A DNA stretch of 12,044 nt. Source: JAUSNA01 sp964568885 (lineage in GTDB: Bacteria > Patescibacteriota > Microgenomatia > Levybacterales > GWA1-39-11). The DNA lies in contig CAZMSF010000033.1 of assembly GCA_964568885.1 (NCBI GenBank), forward strand, positions 1-12,044. Direction: 5' to 3'. Numbering within the stretch: position 1 is the stretch's first letter; each line of letters begins with the position of its first letter. Positions 6,464 to 12,044 of this stretch are shown here, piece by piece. The translations under genes and the position numbers were made by a program. The notes beneath the pieces are model-generated. The model did no database searches and was not told the origin of the DNA. It worked only from the letters and a program-made list of their open reading frames with translations.

Positions 6464-7018
6464 GTGTCGCAAAAGAAACTACGCTTTATAGCCTCTTTTT
6501 TATTGTTCCTCGCCTTTTTTGGGTATCAAGTATACAAACAATATAATCCATCAAAAAACGTTCTTTCGGTTCAGGAGAAAAAGCAAACAGTCGTTTCCCA
6601 AACAACAGTTGTCAAGGTTATTGATGGCGACACCTTGGAGGTTTTAATAGACGGGAAAAAGGAAAAAGTACGAGTTATCGGCATCAACACACCCGAAACC
6701 GTTGATCCCAGGCGTGCGGTAGAGTGTTTTGGAAAAGAAGCGTCGGATAAGGCAAAAAGTCTGTTGTCTGGAAAAGAGGTTCGTTTGGAGGAAGACCCCA
6801 CGCAGGATAATAGGGATAAATACGGCAGGTTACTTCGCTACGTTTTTTTCACTGACGGGACGGATTTTGGACTGACTATGGTTTCTGAAGGGTATGCGTA
6901 TGAATATACGTATGATGTGCCGTATAAGTACCAAAAACAATATAAAAAAGCACAGATTGAGTCTGAAAAAGGAGAAAAAGGGTTATGGTCCGATGCCTCG
7001 TGCAACGGGAGAAAGTAG
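6464..7018 (+). CDS. thermonuclease (SNase family), membrane-anchored or secreted
   Basis: A staphylococcal-nuclease-like phosphodiesterase that cleaves DNA or RNA, probably Ca-dependent. Residues 1-25 form a signal or anchor helix (RFIASFLLFLAFFGYQVY) after KK; no clear cleavage site is seen, so it may stay anchored. The SNase fold spans about 47-178 with VVKVIDGDTLEV (D54, D56), VRVIGINTPE (R70, E78) and DKYGRLLRYVF (R122), corresponding to D19, D21, R35, E43 and R87 of the S. aureus enzyme. N75 takes the place of the Ca-ligand D40. Cys88 and Cys180 could pair outside the cell. The GTG start is chosen because it gives the complete signal segment and lies just behind the -10 box. A surface nuclease fits nucleotide scavenging in reduced-genome bacteria (inference). 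The stop TAG ends 2 bp from the convergent copZ stop. Confidence 0.9.
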   Translation: MSQKKLRFIASFLLFLAFFGYQVYKQYNPSKNVLSVQEKKQTVVSQTTVVKVIDGDTLEVLIDGKKEKVRVIGINTPETVDPRRAVECFGKEASDKAKSLLSGKEVRLEEDPTQDNRDKYGRLLRYVFFTDGTDFGLTMVSEGYAYEYTYDVPYKYQKQYKKAQIESEKGEKGLWSDASCNGRK

Positions 7019-7020
7019 AC

Positions 7021-7248
7021 CTAGTCGGATAGTAAAACCGCTTCGTAGCCTGTTTTTTTTACTGTTTCAAGGATGGTTTTTGTGTCAACTTTTTCTTCCT
7101 CAAATTCCACTTCGGTAACCGCTTTTGCATAGCTTGTTTGGGACTTCTTCACGCCGTCAATGTCCTCAAGGTCAAAGTCGATATTCATCGCGCACGCAGT
7201 ACAATGCATGCCGTTAATTTTCAATTTTTTCTTTACAACACTGCTCAT
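7021..7248 (-). CDS. copZ: CopZ-like copper chaperone (HMA domain)
   Basis: A 75-residue single heavy-metal-associated domain. The Cu(I) site GMHCTAC (C16, C19) lies after the first beta strand, and the fold continues with FDLEDIDGVKKSQTSY, EVEFEEEKVDTKTI and a closing KKTGYEAVL. CopZ proteins carry Cu(I) in the cytosol and pass it to CopA or CsoR. The ATG overlaps the stop of the upstream membrane protein by four bases (ATGA), indicating coupling, and a GAGG lies four bases before the start. It is the last gene of the copper operon. Its stop is 2 bp from the convergent nuclease stop, leaving no room for a conventional terminator. A free-standing HMA protein could in principle carry Zn or Cd, but the GMHCxxC motif and operon favour Cu. 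Confidence 0.92.
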   Translation of the reverse strand: MSSVVKKKLKINGMHCTACAMNIDFDLEDIDGVKKSQTSYAKAVTEVEFEEEKVDTKTILETVKKTGYEAVLLSD

Positions 7249-8396
7249 ATTGCCTCTATTACTCCCCCATACATTCCCATCGCACAGGTAAATGGGATTC
7301 TTCCAGCCTCTTTCGGAGTAAACGATATAGTTTGTGTTTCATTTGCTGCAAGGTCGCGTGCAATTCCGAGGGAAGGGATGCGGAATGCAGAGGCGCAGCT
7401 ATACGCATCCATACTTTTAAGAGTGAGAGTGACAACCTCACCTTTTTTTACGCGGATATAGTTTGGTGAATAGCCCGAAGCGGTTACTGATATTGTCGGA
7501 GTTTGCGTTGCTTCAGGTAAATTTTCTTTAGAAACCACATTATTTGAAGGCAATCTTATCTTTTCTCCAATAGACTGAAGGGTAATGGGGGACCCAAAAG
7601 CGGTAAGCGCACCGTTAATTGTGGTAATTCCAAGGTAGATAACGATTGCTGCTGCTAGTTTTAAAAATTTAGACCTGAAAGCGTCTCCCAGAAATGAGGT
7701 GATAGTTCCAATTCCAAAAAAGAGGGGAACAGTGCCCAAAATAAATGCACCCATTATAAGTCCCCCCATAACAGCACTTGCACTACTGATAGCCAACGCC
7801 TCCATTGCTAAAGTCGTTCCGCAGGGGATAAAAATGGTCATTGCCCCCAAAAGGGCGGGTGCAAAAAAGTCTTTTGACTTTGATTGGTTCCGGACCAAAC
7901 GTGTCAAAAAGCGTGGGGGTTGGATTATGATGTAGCGGAATACCGGATGGATATTAAGAAGATTTAGAGCAACAAGCACCATATACATGCCTGCGGCAAG
8001 TTGCATGAAGGTTTGTACACTACTGCTTATTTTGATGGCTCCGCCGAATGCACCCAAAACAAAACCGAGTGAAATGTAGGCAACGAATTTTGCGGCTAAA
8101 AATGCCATCGTTGCATATATTGCATGTTTACCGGTGTGGGATATTGATTGCTCCTCTCGGGCGGTGATAACGGATGCAAGAAGACCTCCCTGTACAGCAA
8201 GACACGTAAGGCCCCCAACCGTCAGGCCGGTTATAAAGATAACCCACAAGTTAAAATTTCCTGCAGAAACGGGAGTGGATTGTATAGATGCAGGGTTTTT
8301 TAATGAGTTTAAAACGAATAGCAGATACCCGATAAGGACGGATGCGCCAATAAACAAACTCAAAAGCAATTTAAATGTTGTATTTTCTTTTTTCAT
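7245..8396 (-). CDS. DsbD/CycZ-like membrane protein with C-terminal cupredoxin domain
   Basis: 383 residues. An N-terminal helix (9-30) precedes a DsbD_2/CcdA-like bundle of about six helices (50-265). Two conserved cysteines, C65 in GGLTCLAVQGG and C192 in IFIPCGTTL, are the expected redox pair that carries electrons across the membrane. A linker follows, then a cupredoxin_1-type domain (about 300-383) with PNYIRVKKGEVVTLTLKS, C334 in YSCASAFRIPSLGI and C371, M373 and M375 in FTCAMGMYGG. Relatives are annotated as 'cycZ-like copper tolerance' or TauE/SafE-type proteins next to copper ATPases and often carry HMA or cupredoxin domains. A likely role is extracytoplasmic copper handling or reduction of thiols oxidised by copper (inference). 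The ATG lies 5 bp after copA; the TGA stop overlaps copZ. No Shine-Dalgarno is obvious, so translation is probably coupled. Confidence 0.85.
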   Translation of the reverse strand: MKKENTTFKLLLSLFIGASVLIGYLLFVLNSLKNPASIQSTPVSAGNFNLWVIFITGLTVGGLTCLAVQGGLLASVITAREEQSISHTGKHAIYATMAFLAAKFVAYISLGFVLGAFGGAIKISSSVQTFMQLAAGMYMVLVALNLLNIHPVFRYIIIQPPRFLTRLVRNQSKSKDFFAPALLGAMTIFIPCGTTLAMEALAISSASAVMGGLIMGAFILGTVPLFFGIGTITSFLGDAFRSKFLKLAAAIVIYLGITTINGALTAFGSPITLQSIGEKIRLPSNNVVSKENLPEATQTPTISVTASGYSPNYIRVKKGEVVTLTLKSMDAYSCASAFRIPSLGIARDLAANETQTISFTPKEAGRIPFTCAMGMYGGVIEAI

Positions 8397-8401
8397 GTTG
8401 A

Positions 8402-10672
8402 TTAGCCGACCAATTTAACTCTCTTTAGCAATAGTGAATTCATAACAACGCTTACCGATGAAAGTGCCATGGCCAGGCCCGCAAAGGCCGGGTTTAGAGT
8501 TATGCCAAAAATTGGATAAAATACACCTGCGGCAAGAGGAATTCCAATTATATTGTAAATAAATGCCCAAAAGAGATTTTGCTTAACAGTCGTGAGGGTG
8601 GAGCGGGAAAGTTTAAAAGCCGCAGCAATTTTTTCTATATCCCCGCCAAGAAGTGTGATATCGGAAGATTCGATGGCAATATCGGTGCCGGTTGCCATGG
8701 CGATTCCTACGTCAGCTTTTGTAAGTGCGGGTGCATCATTGATTCCATCTCCTACCATACCAACCTTCCCTTTTTGTTGCAATTTTTCTATGTGTTGAGC
8801 TTTTTCATGGGGTAAAACCTCCGCAATAACCTCATCAACGCGGATCATCCCGGCAATATACTCGGCCGCCTTTCTGTTATCTCCTGTCAGCATTATTGTC
8901 TTTATCCCCATATTCGAAAGCTTTTGGACCGCTTTTTTTGCATTTTCTTTGACTGTGTCTGTTATTGCGATAAGACCGATAAGTTTCCCTTCATAAAAAA
9001 CCCCGACAACGGTTTTACCTGCTTCTAGCAGTCTTAGCGCGTGTTCGTTCTTGCGTTCATTTGCGTCAAGTTTTCTGACAGTTACTTTTTTTCCATCTAT
9101 AACCCCTTCAACTCCTTGACCTTCTGTTTCTTTAAATGAAGTGACAGAGGGCAGCGATAATTTCTCATCTATAGCTTTTGAATAAATGGCATCAGCAAGC
9201 GGATGATCCGAGTGTTTTTCAACCCCCGCAGCCATACCCAAAAGAGTATCGTTGTCATAAGAGGTGTCGAGCACAACAACGTTTCCGACTACAGGGGTCC
9301 CTTTTGTCAGTGTTCCGGTTTTATCAAAAACGACCGTGGTTACTTTGGAGAGTTTTTCAAGACTTTCTGCGTTCTTGATAAGAATCCCGTTTTGAGCCCC
9401 CTTTCCGACCCCGACAATAATTGCCGTAGGAGTTGCCAGTCCAAGAGCGCAAGGGCAGGCGATAACCAGAACTCCTACAAAAGAAAGGAGCGCATAAGAA
9501 AAAGATTGTGGGAATCCAATAAGAACGGTGCCTATAGTCATCCATGCAGTAAATGACAGAATAGCAATAACAATAACCGAGGGTATGAAAACTGATGAAA
9601 TCTTGTCGGCCAGATTCTGAATGTTAGCCTTTGAACCTTGAGATTTCTCTACCATTTCAACAATTTGTGATAACATTGTGTCTGAGCCCACTTTTTTTGC
9701 CTCAAGAATAAAACTTCCTTGTTTGTTTATAGTTGCTCCAATAACGATGTCTCCTACCTTTTTGTCTTGAGGAAGAGGCTCGCCGTTTATCATCGACTCA
9801 TCAATAGAGGTTATGCCCTCAACGATAACTCCATCCACCGGCACTTTTTGCCCTGGTTTTACCCTGATTTTATTCCCCACAATAACCTCACTTATCGGTA
9901 CTTCTATTTCTTTTCCATCCCGTATTACTACTGCGGTTTTTGCCTGAAGTGTAAGAAGTTTTTCAATAGCCTCACCTGTCCGCAGCTTAGAGCGGCTTTC
10001 CAGGAATTTCCCGTAAGTAATAAATCCGATAACAACAATTGTTACATCAAAATACATATAATCGGGAAGTCCGAAGCTTGTTTTAACGCTTGGGAAAATG
10101 AAAAGAACGCTGCTGTAAAGATACGCGGTTAATGTCCCGATTCCGACAAGTGAGTCCATATTCGCGACTCTATATTTCGCAAACCTAAGAACCGCTTCTA
10201 GATACGGTTTGCCTACCCAGAAAAGAGAAATTGATGAGAGGACAAAGAATATTGCATTCAAGGATTCCATGCTTACCGGAAGGGGTGGAAGAATTGCCAC
10301 CGCTTTTGAGATGATATCCCACATCATGGCGACAAATGTGAGAGCAGTAACGAGAAGCACAAAGAGCAGTTTTGTTTTAAGTCTTGAAAGTTCTTTTAAC
10401 TTTTCTTCTTTTGTCATTGTTATTCCCAAGTGTTCTGAGTGGTCGGATTCATGTACCTCGTGCTCAAACGAATAGCCCAGTTTTTCTATCTGTGTATTCA
10501 TCTTGTGAGGATTTACTTTTTTTGGATTGTAAGAAACGGTAGCCTTTTCGGTTACGAAATTGACATCGCATGAGGATATTCCGTCAAGTTTCTTTATTTT
10601 CTTTGAAATGATAGAGCTGCATGAGGCGCAGTGCATTCCCTTCACCGGAAAAGTTTGTGTAACGATTGTCAT
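8402..10672 (-). CDS. copA: Cu(I)-exporting P1B-type ATPase CopA
   Basis: Exports Cu(I) from the cytosol using ATP. With the ATG at 10672 it has 756 residues: one N-terminal HMA domain with GMHCASC (C15, C18), a His-rich connector (H71, H74, H78, H81), then eight membrane helices. The transport motif is CPC at 406-408, with Y706-N707 and M735/S738-S739 in the last helices, the P1B-1 Cu(I) signature. The actuator has GEP (297-299), the P-domain DKTGTLT (phosphorylated D450), the N-domain HP (H490-P491), then TGDN (596-599) and GDGINDAP (641-648). I prefer ATG 10672 over the in-frame GTG at 10693 because it has GGAG six bases upstream and follows the previous stop by one base. The GTG would overlap that gene by 20 bp. 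Third gene of the csoR operon. Confidence 0.97.
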   Translation of the reverse strand: MTIVTQTFPVKGMHCASCSSIISKKIKKLDGISSCDVNFVTEKATVSYNPKKVNPHKMNTQIEKLGYSFEHEVHESDHSEHLGITMTKEEKLKELSRLKTKLLFVLLVTALTFVAMMWDIISKAVAILPPLPVSMESLNAIFFVLSSISLFWVGKPYLEAVLRFAKYRVANMDSLVGIGTLTAYLYSSVLFIFPSVKTSFGLPDYMYFDVTIVVIGFITYGKFLESRSKLRTGEAIEKLLTLQAKTAVVIRDGKEIEVPISEVIVGNKIRVKPGQKVPVDGVIVEGITSIDESMINGEPLPQDKKVGDIVIGATINKQGSFILEAKKVGSDTMLSQIVEMVEKSQGSKANIQNLADKISSVFIPSVIVIAILSFTAWMTIGTVLIGFPQSFSYALLSFVGVLVIACPCALGLATPTAIIVGVGKGAQNGILIKNAESLEKLSKVTTVVFDKTGTLTKGTPVVGNVVVLDTSYDNDTLLGMAAGVEKHSDHPLADAIYSKAIDEKLSLPSVTSFKETEGQGVEGVIDGKKVTVRKLDANERKNEHALRLLEAGKTVVGVFYEGKLIGLIAITDTVKENAKKAVQKLSNMGIKTIMLTGDNRKAAEYIAGMIRVDEVIAEVLPHEKAQHIEKLQQKGKVGMVGDGINDAPALTKADVGIAMATGTDIAIESSDITLLGGDIEKIAAAFKLSRSTLTTVKQNLFWAFIYNIIGIPLAAGVFYPIFGITLNPAFAGLAMALSSVSVVMNSLLLKRVKLVG

Positions 10673-10673
10673 A

Positions 10674-11186
10674 TTAGTCTCCGCATTCGACACTTTCTTT
10701 TTCCTTTTTTTCTATATATTTCTTGCTAACCGCATCATTTTCATGAGTTGACGTATTTTTTCCCATGAGTATCACAATGCTCTCGTATGGGATTATTTTT
10801 GTATCTTGAAAATCCTTTACTTCCTTTCCGTTCACATACGCTTTTGCTTTCGAATAGTCGATAGGATATTTGATATTGGAGAATAGATCGCGCCAATATC
10901 CCCCCTCCCGCTCGACATGAACAATGTCGCCTACCTGGTCATGAAGGTGTGCCTTTTCGGCCTGTATATCCTCATCCGTGTCATTCCCCTTCACGTCATC
11001 GCACGGTTTTACTCTCATATATTTAAAGTCTGAAAAATCGATTTTTTTGTCATTTTGAAAAACCACAAAGCCCGCATGGTAGTGAACCTTTTTGGGAGTA
11101 GTGAGTATTTTGTATCCGAAATATCCGCCAGCAAGGGCTGCAAGAAGTAGAGTGATTCCAAGAGCAATAAGTATCTTTCTTTTCAT
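10674..11186 (-). CDS. His-rich membrane-anchored protein of unknown function in copper operon
   Basis: 170 residues that I cannot assign to a named family. Residues 5-28 are one hydrophobic helix after MKRK, giving an N-in orientation with a soluble extracytoplasmic part. That part contains VHYHAGF (H35, H37), KPCDD (C62), KAHLHDQVGDIVHVE (H80, H82, H90), then GGYWRDLFSNI, a YVNGKEV hairpin and an IVILMGK strand. It ends in a charged helix with C168. Paired HxH motifs and its place between csoR and copA suggest extracytoplasmic metal binding, perhaps taking copper from CopA (inference). The start lies 2 bp after the csoR stop without a Shine-Dalgarno, so translational coupling is likely. Its end is 1 bp from the preferred copA start. 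It might instead serve a general envelope role and be only co-regulated. Confidence 0.8.
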   Translation of the reverse strand: MKRKILIALGITLLLAALAGGYFGYKILTTPKKVHYHAGFVVFQNDKKIDFSDFKYMRVKPCDDVKGNDTDEDIQAEKAHLHDQVGDIVHVEREGGYWRDLFSNIKYPIDYSKAKAYVNGKEVKDFQDTKIIPYESIVILMGKNTSTHENDAVSKKYIEKKEKESVECGD

Positions 11187-11188
11187 AA

Positions 11189-11464
11189 TTATTTATTGGT
11201 TCTTTTGAAAAGCGTTACGAGTTCCTCTGTCGCTTTTTCGCTTTCACCGTTATGGAATTGATGTGCAACGTGGGTTGAGACATGTCTCTCAAACAGTACG
11301 GTATCAAGACTTTTTAGGGAATTTTGTATGGCAAGGCTTTGGTTGAGGATATCGATGCAATATACATCCTCATCAATCATTTTTGAGAGTCCTTCAAGTT
11401 GCCCCTTGATGATGTTGAGTCTTTTTTGGGCTTTCTGTTTCTCGTCTTCGTAATGGCTTTTCAC
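11189..11464 (-). CDS. csoR: CsoR-family copper-sensing repressor (Cys-His-His site)
   Basis: An all-helical DNA-binding repressor of 91 residues. Motifs are KRLNIIKGQLEGLSKMIDED (residues 14-33), YCIDILNQ (C36) and FERHVSTH (H61, H65). The Cu(I) ligand set is therefore C36-H61-H65. Position 65 is Cys in the M. tuberculosis protein, and a Cys-His-His version is known from Thermus thermophilus CsoR. Copper binding releases the operator. I chose GTG 11464 because it gives the normal family length and lies six bases after the -10 box; a frame open further upstream runs through the promoter. It heads an operon with the His-rich protein, copA, the CycZ-like protein and copZ, and it represses its own promoter through the GC-rich palindrome. 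The metal site also leaves room for other thiophilic metals. Confidence 0.93.
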   Translation of the reverse strand: MKSHYEDEKQKAQKRLNIIKGQLEGLSKMIDEDVYCIDILNQSLAIQNSLKSLDTVLFERHVSTHVAHQFHNGESEKATEELVTLFKRTNK

Positions 11465-11470
11465 TGATTT

Positions 11471-11499
11471 ATCGTATACCCCCCGGGGGTATATGTCAA
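11471..11499 (-). promoter_or_regulatory. copper operon promoter (TTGACA, 17 bp, TACGAT)
   Basis: On the minus strand a perfect TTGACA (11494-11499), a 17-bp spacer and TACGAT (11471-11476, 4 of 6) precede the csoR GTG. Predicted +1 is at or next to the GTG at 11464, so the transcript would be leaderless. The spacer is the CsoR palindrome. Confidence 0.75.
11475..11493. promoter_or_regulatory. CsoR operator palindrome
   Basis: TATACCCCC-C-GGGGGTATA has 9-bp perfect arms around one base. It matches the known CsoR operator type (TACCCC and GGGGTA halves around a G/C-rich centre). It lies between the -35 and -10 boxes of the csoR promoter, so bound CsoR would block RNA polymerase directly. Confidence 0.85.
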
Positions 11500-11582
11500 G
11501 TGTTAAAAAACCTTGCGATATGTCTTTCAAGACTATTACTCCTTCTTGTCCTGAATTGATAACTGTTTTGTCAGTATTAAAA

Positions 11583-11594
11583 AAAGGAGGTGAT
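11583..11594 (+). promoter_or_regulatory. full-length Shine-Dalgarno before the TPTPT-tail membrane protein
   Basis: AAAGGAGGTGAT complements 12 bases of the canonical 16S rRNA 3' end, with eight bases between GGAGG and the ATG at 11599. It rules out the in-frame GTG at 11590, which lies inside it. Most other genes in the window have weak or no Shine-Dalgarno. I could not place a convincing promoter for this gene in 11500-11580. Confidence 0.85.
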
Positions 11595-11598
11595 ATGT

Positions 11599-11910
11599 AT
11601 GGCAGTATATGACGATGATGAAACGGTGCATCGTGTAGATGACAATAGAGCTGGGCCCGGCGCGGCTTCGTGGTTAGTGCCGCTTCTTTTGATTGTAGTG
11701 GCATTCTTTGCAGGGTGGTGGGCAAATTCTTTTGCGACAAATAACACTGCAAGTTCAGGATTCCAGCCGGGAGTAGGAGGAGGACCGGGTAACACTAACA
11801 TGGTTTCGCCGCTTCCACAAAGTTCAACAGTCACACCATCAGCTCAGCCCATTGTGACGCTGACACCGACACCTACAATAATTCGGGTAACACCCACACC
11901 AACCTATTAG
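11599..11910 (+). CDS. single-pass membrane protein with Thr/Pro-rich exposed tail, function unknown
   Basis: 103 residues and no family recognised. Residues 1-24 are acidic (VYDDDET) and probably cytosolic. Residues 25-42 (WLVPLLLIVVAFFAGWWA) form one transmembrane helix. The remainder is low-complexity Gly, Ser, Thr and Pro ending in two TPTPT stretches, the type of flexible or wall-spanning tail common in CPR surface proteins (general impression, not a search). It has no cysteine or histidine cluster and therefore no visible metal-binding role. It is divergent from csoR; the CsoR operator is about 105 bp upstream, so co-regulation is possible but unproven. The perfect Shine-Dalgarno suggests high translation. 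The 80 bp after its stop (11911-11990) contain a T7 run (11983-11989) but no convincing stem. Confidence 0.8.
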   Translation: MAVYDDDETVHRVDDNRAGPGAASWLVPLLLIVVAFFAGWWANSFATNNTASSGFQPGVGGGPGNTNMVSPLPQSSTVTPSAQPIVTLTPTPTIIRVTPTPTY

Positions 11911-11990
11911 GTTTGACTGAGCGTAGTAGGAAGAGTAAGGAAAAGTTGTCGGTGGTGTTAAAAGTTCTTCAGTGAGTTGCTGTTTTTTTG

Positions 11991-12044
11991 TGATCCGGCA
12001 GGGACTCGAACCCTGAACCCAAAGCTTAAAAGGCTTTTGCTCTA
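11991..12044 (-). tRNA. tRNA-Lys(UUU), 3' portion; 5' end beyond window
   Basis: On the minus strand the D-stem 3' half GAGC is followed by A26 and the anticodon arm AAAGC-CTTTTAA-GCTTT, whose loop gives anticodon TTT. A 5-base variable loop, the T arm CAGGG-TTCGAGT-CCCTG, the acceptor 3' strand CCGGATC and discriminator A follow. CCA is not encoded; CA then A-rich sequence follows, so a CCA-adding enzyme is needed. The 5' acceptor strand and most of the D arm lie past base 12044. Confidence 0.93.

Noticed and set aside
7040..7060. GCT-TCGT-AGC hairpin plus T8 as a plus-strand terminator after the nuclease gene
   Set aside because: The stem is only three pairs and the T-run is explained by Lys codons of copZ on the other strand.
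10673..10693. GTG start for CopA giving seven more residues
   Set aside because: It overlaps the preceding gene by 20 bp, while ATG 10672 has GGAG at six bases and begins at the HMA domain.
11595..11612. Five-codon ORF (ATG 11595 to TGA) overlapping the membrane protein start
   Set aside because: Only four bases separate it from GGAGG; it is more likely chance than a regulatory uORF, and ATG 11599 has better spacing.
11465..11752. 96-residue N-terminal extension of CsoR
   Set aside because: It would run through the promoter, operator and upstream intergenic DNA and overlap the plus-strand membrane protein gene; CsoR proteins are about 90 residues long.
11971..11990. T7 run after the TPTPT-tail gene as an intrinsic terminator
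   Set aside because: The only stem found is CAG/CTG, three pairs, which is too weak to call.
1..12044. CRISPR array, insertion sequence, prophage or toxin-antitoxin genes
   Set aside because: No regularly spaced repeats, transposase motifs, phage proteins or paired small toxin-like genes were seen; the only direct repeat is the gap overlap.

Overview
The window reads as a bacterial chromosomal scaffold from a metagenome-type assembly (it contains a 100-N gap). It uses the standard code: TGA ends at least one well-supported gene. Compact genes, several start codons directly behind a -10 box, a small L19 with a lysine-rich tail, and a membrane protein with a Thr/Pro 'TPTPT' tail together suggest a Candidate Phyla Radiation / Patescibacteria lineage. 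That placement is an inference from style. No rRNA or marker tree is available here.

Layout. Positions 1-1465 (+): the 3' two thirds of pyrG (CTP synthase), then a ribosomal protein L19 gene with its own promoter. Positions 1563-5805 (-): an apparent operon typA, then a 7-TM membrane protein, then an ATP-grasp ligase fused to a retropepsin-like protease. The 7-TM gene is split by the 100-N gap. Exact 55-bp copies abut both edges of the gap, so the gap is almost certainly a false join, and collapsing it restores one 306-codon reading frame. Positions 5806-5988 are a regulatory intergenic region with a long inverted repeat, back-to-back promoter candidates and a minus-strand terminator. Positions 5989-7018 (+): greA and a secreted or membrane-anchored staphylococcal-type nuclease. 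Positions 7021-11464 (-): a five-gene copper operon, csoR, a His-rich membrane-anchored protein of unknown function, copA, a DsbD/CycZ-like membrane protein with a C-terminal cupredoxin, and copZ. Its promoter has a perfect TTGACA -35 box and a CsoR-type palindrome in the spacer. Positions 11599-11910 (+): a single-pass membrane protein with a textbook Shine-Dalgarno. Positions 11991-12044 (-): the 3' part of tRNA-Lys(UUU), cut by the window end.

How the genes work together. The copper operon is a self-contained Cu(I) circuit. CsoR represses until it binds copper, CopZ carries copper in the cytosol, CopA exports it, and the CycZ-like/cupredoxin protein and the His-rich protein probably handle copper or disulfides outside the membrane. 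The ATP-grasp/protease and 7-TM pair resembles known RimK-type amidoligase neighbourhoods (ligase, retropepsin, inactive transglutaminase-7TM). Here ligase and protease are one polypeptide and the transglutaminase domain is missing. This is the most unusual system in the window. The typA, greA, pyrG and L19 genes are core housekeeping.
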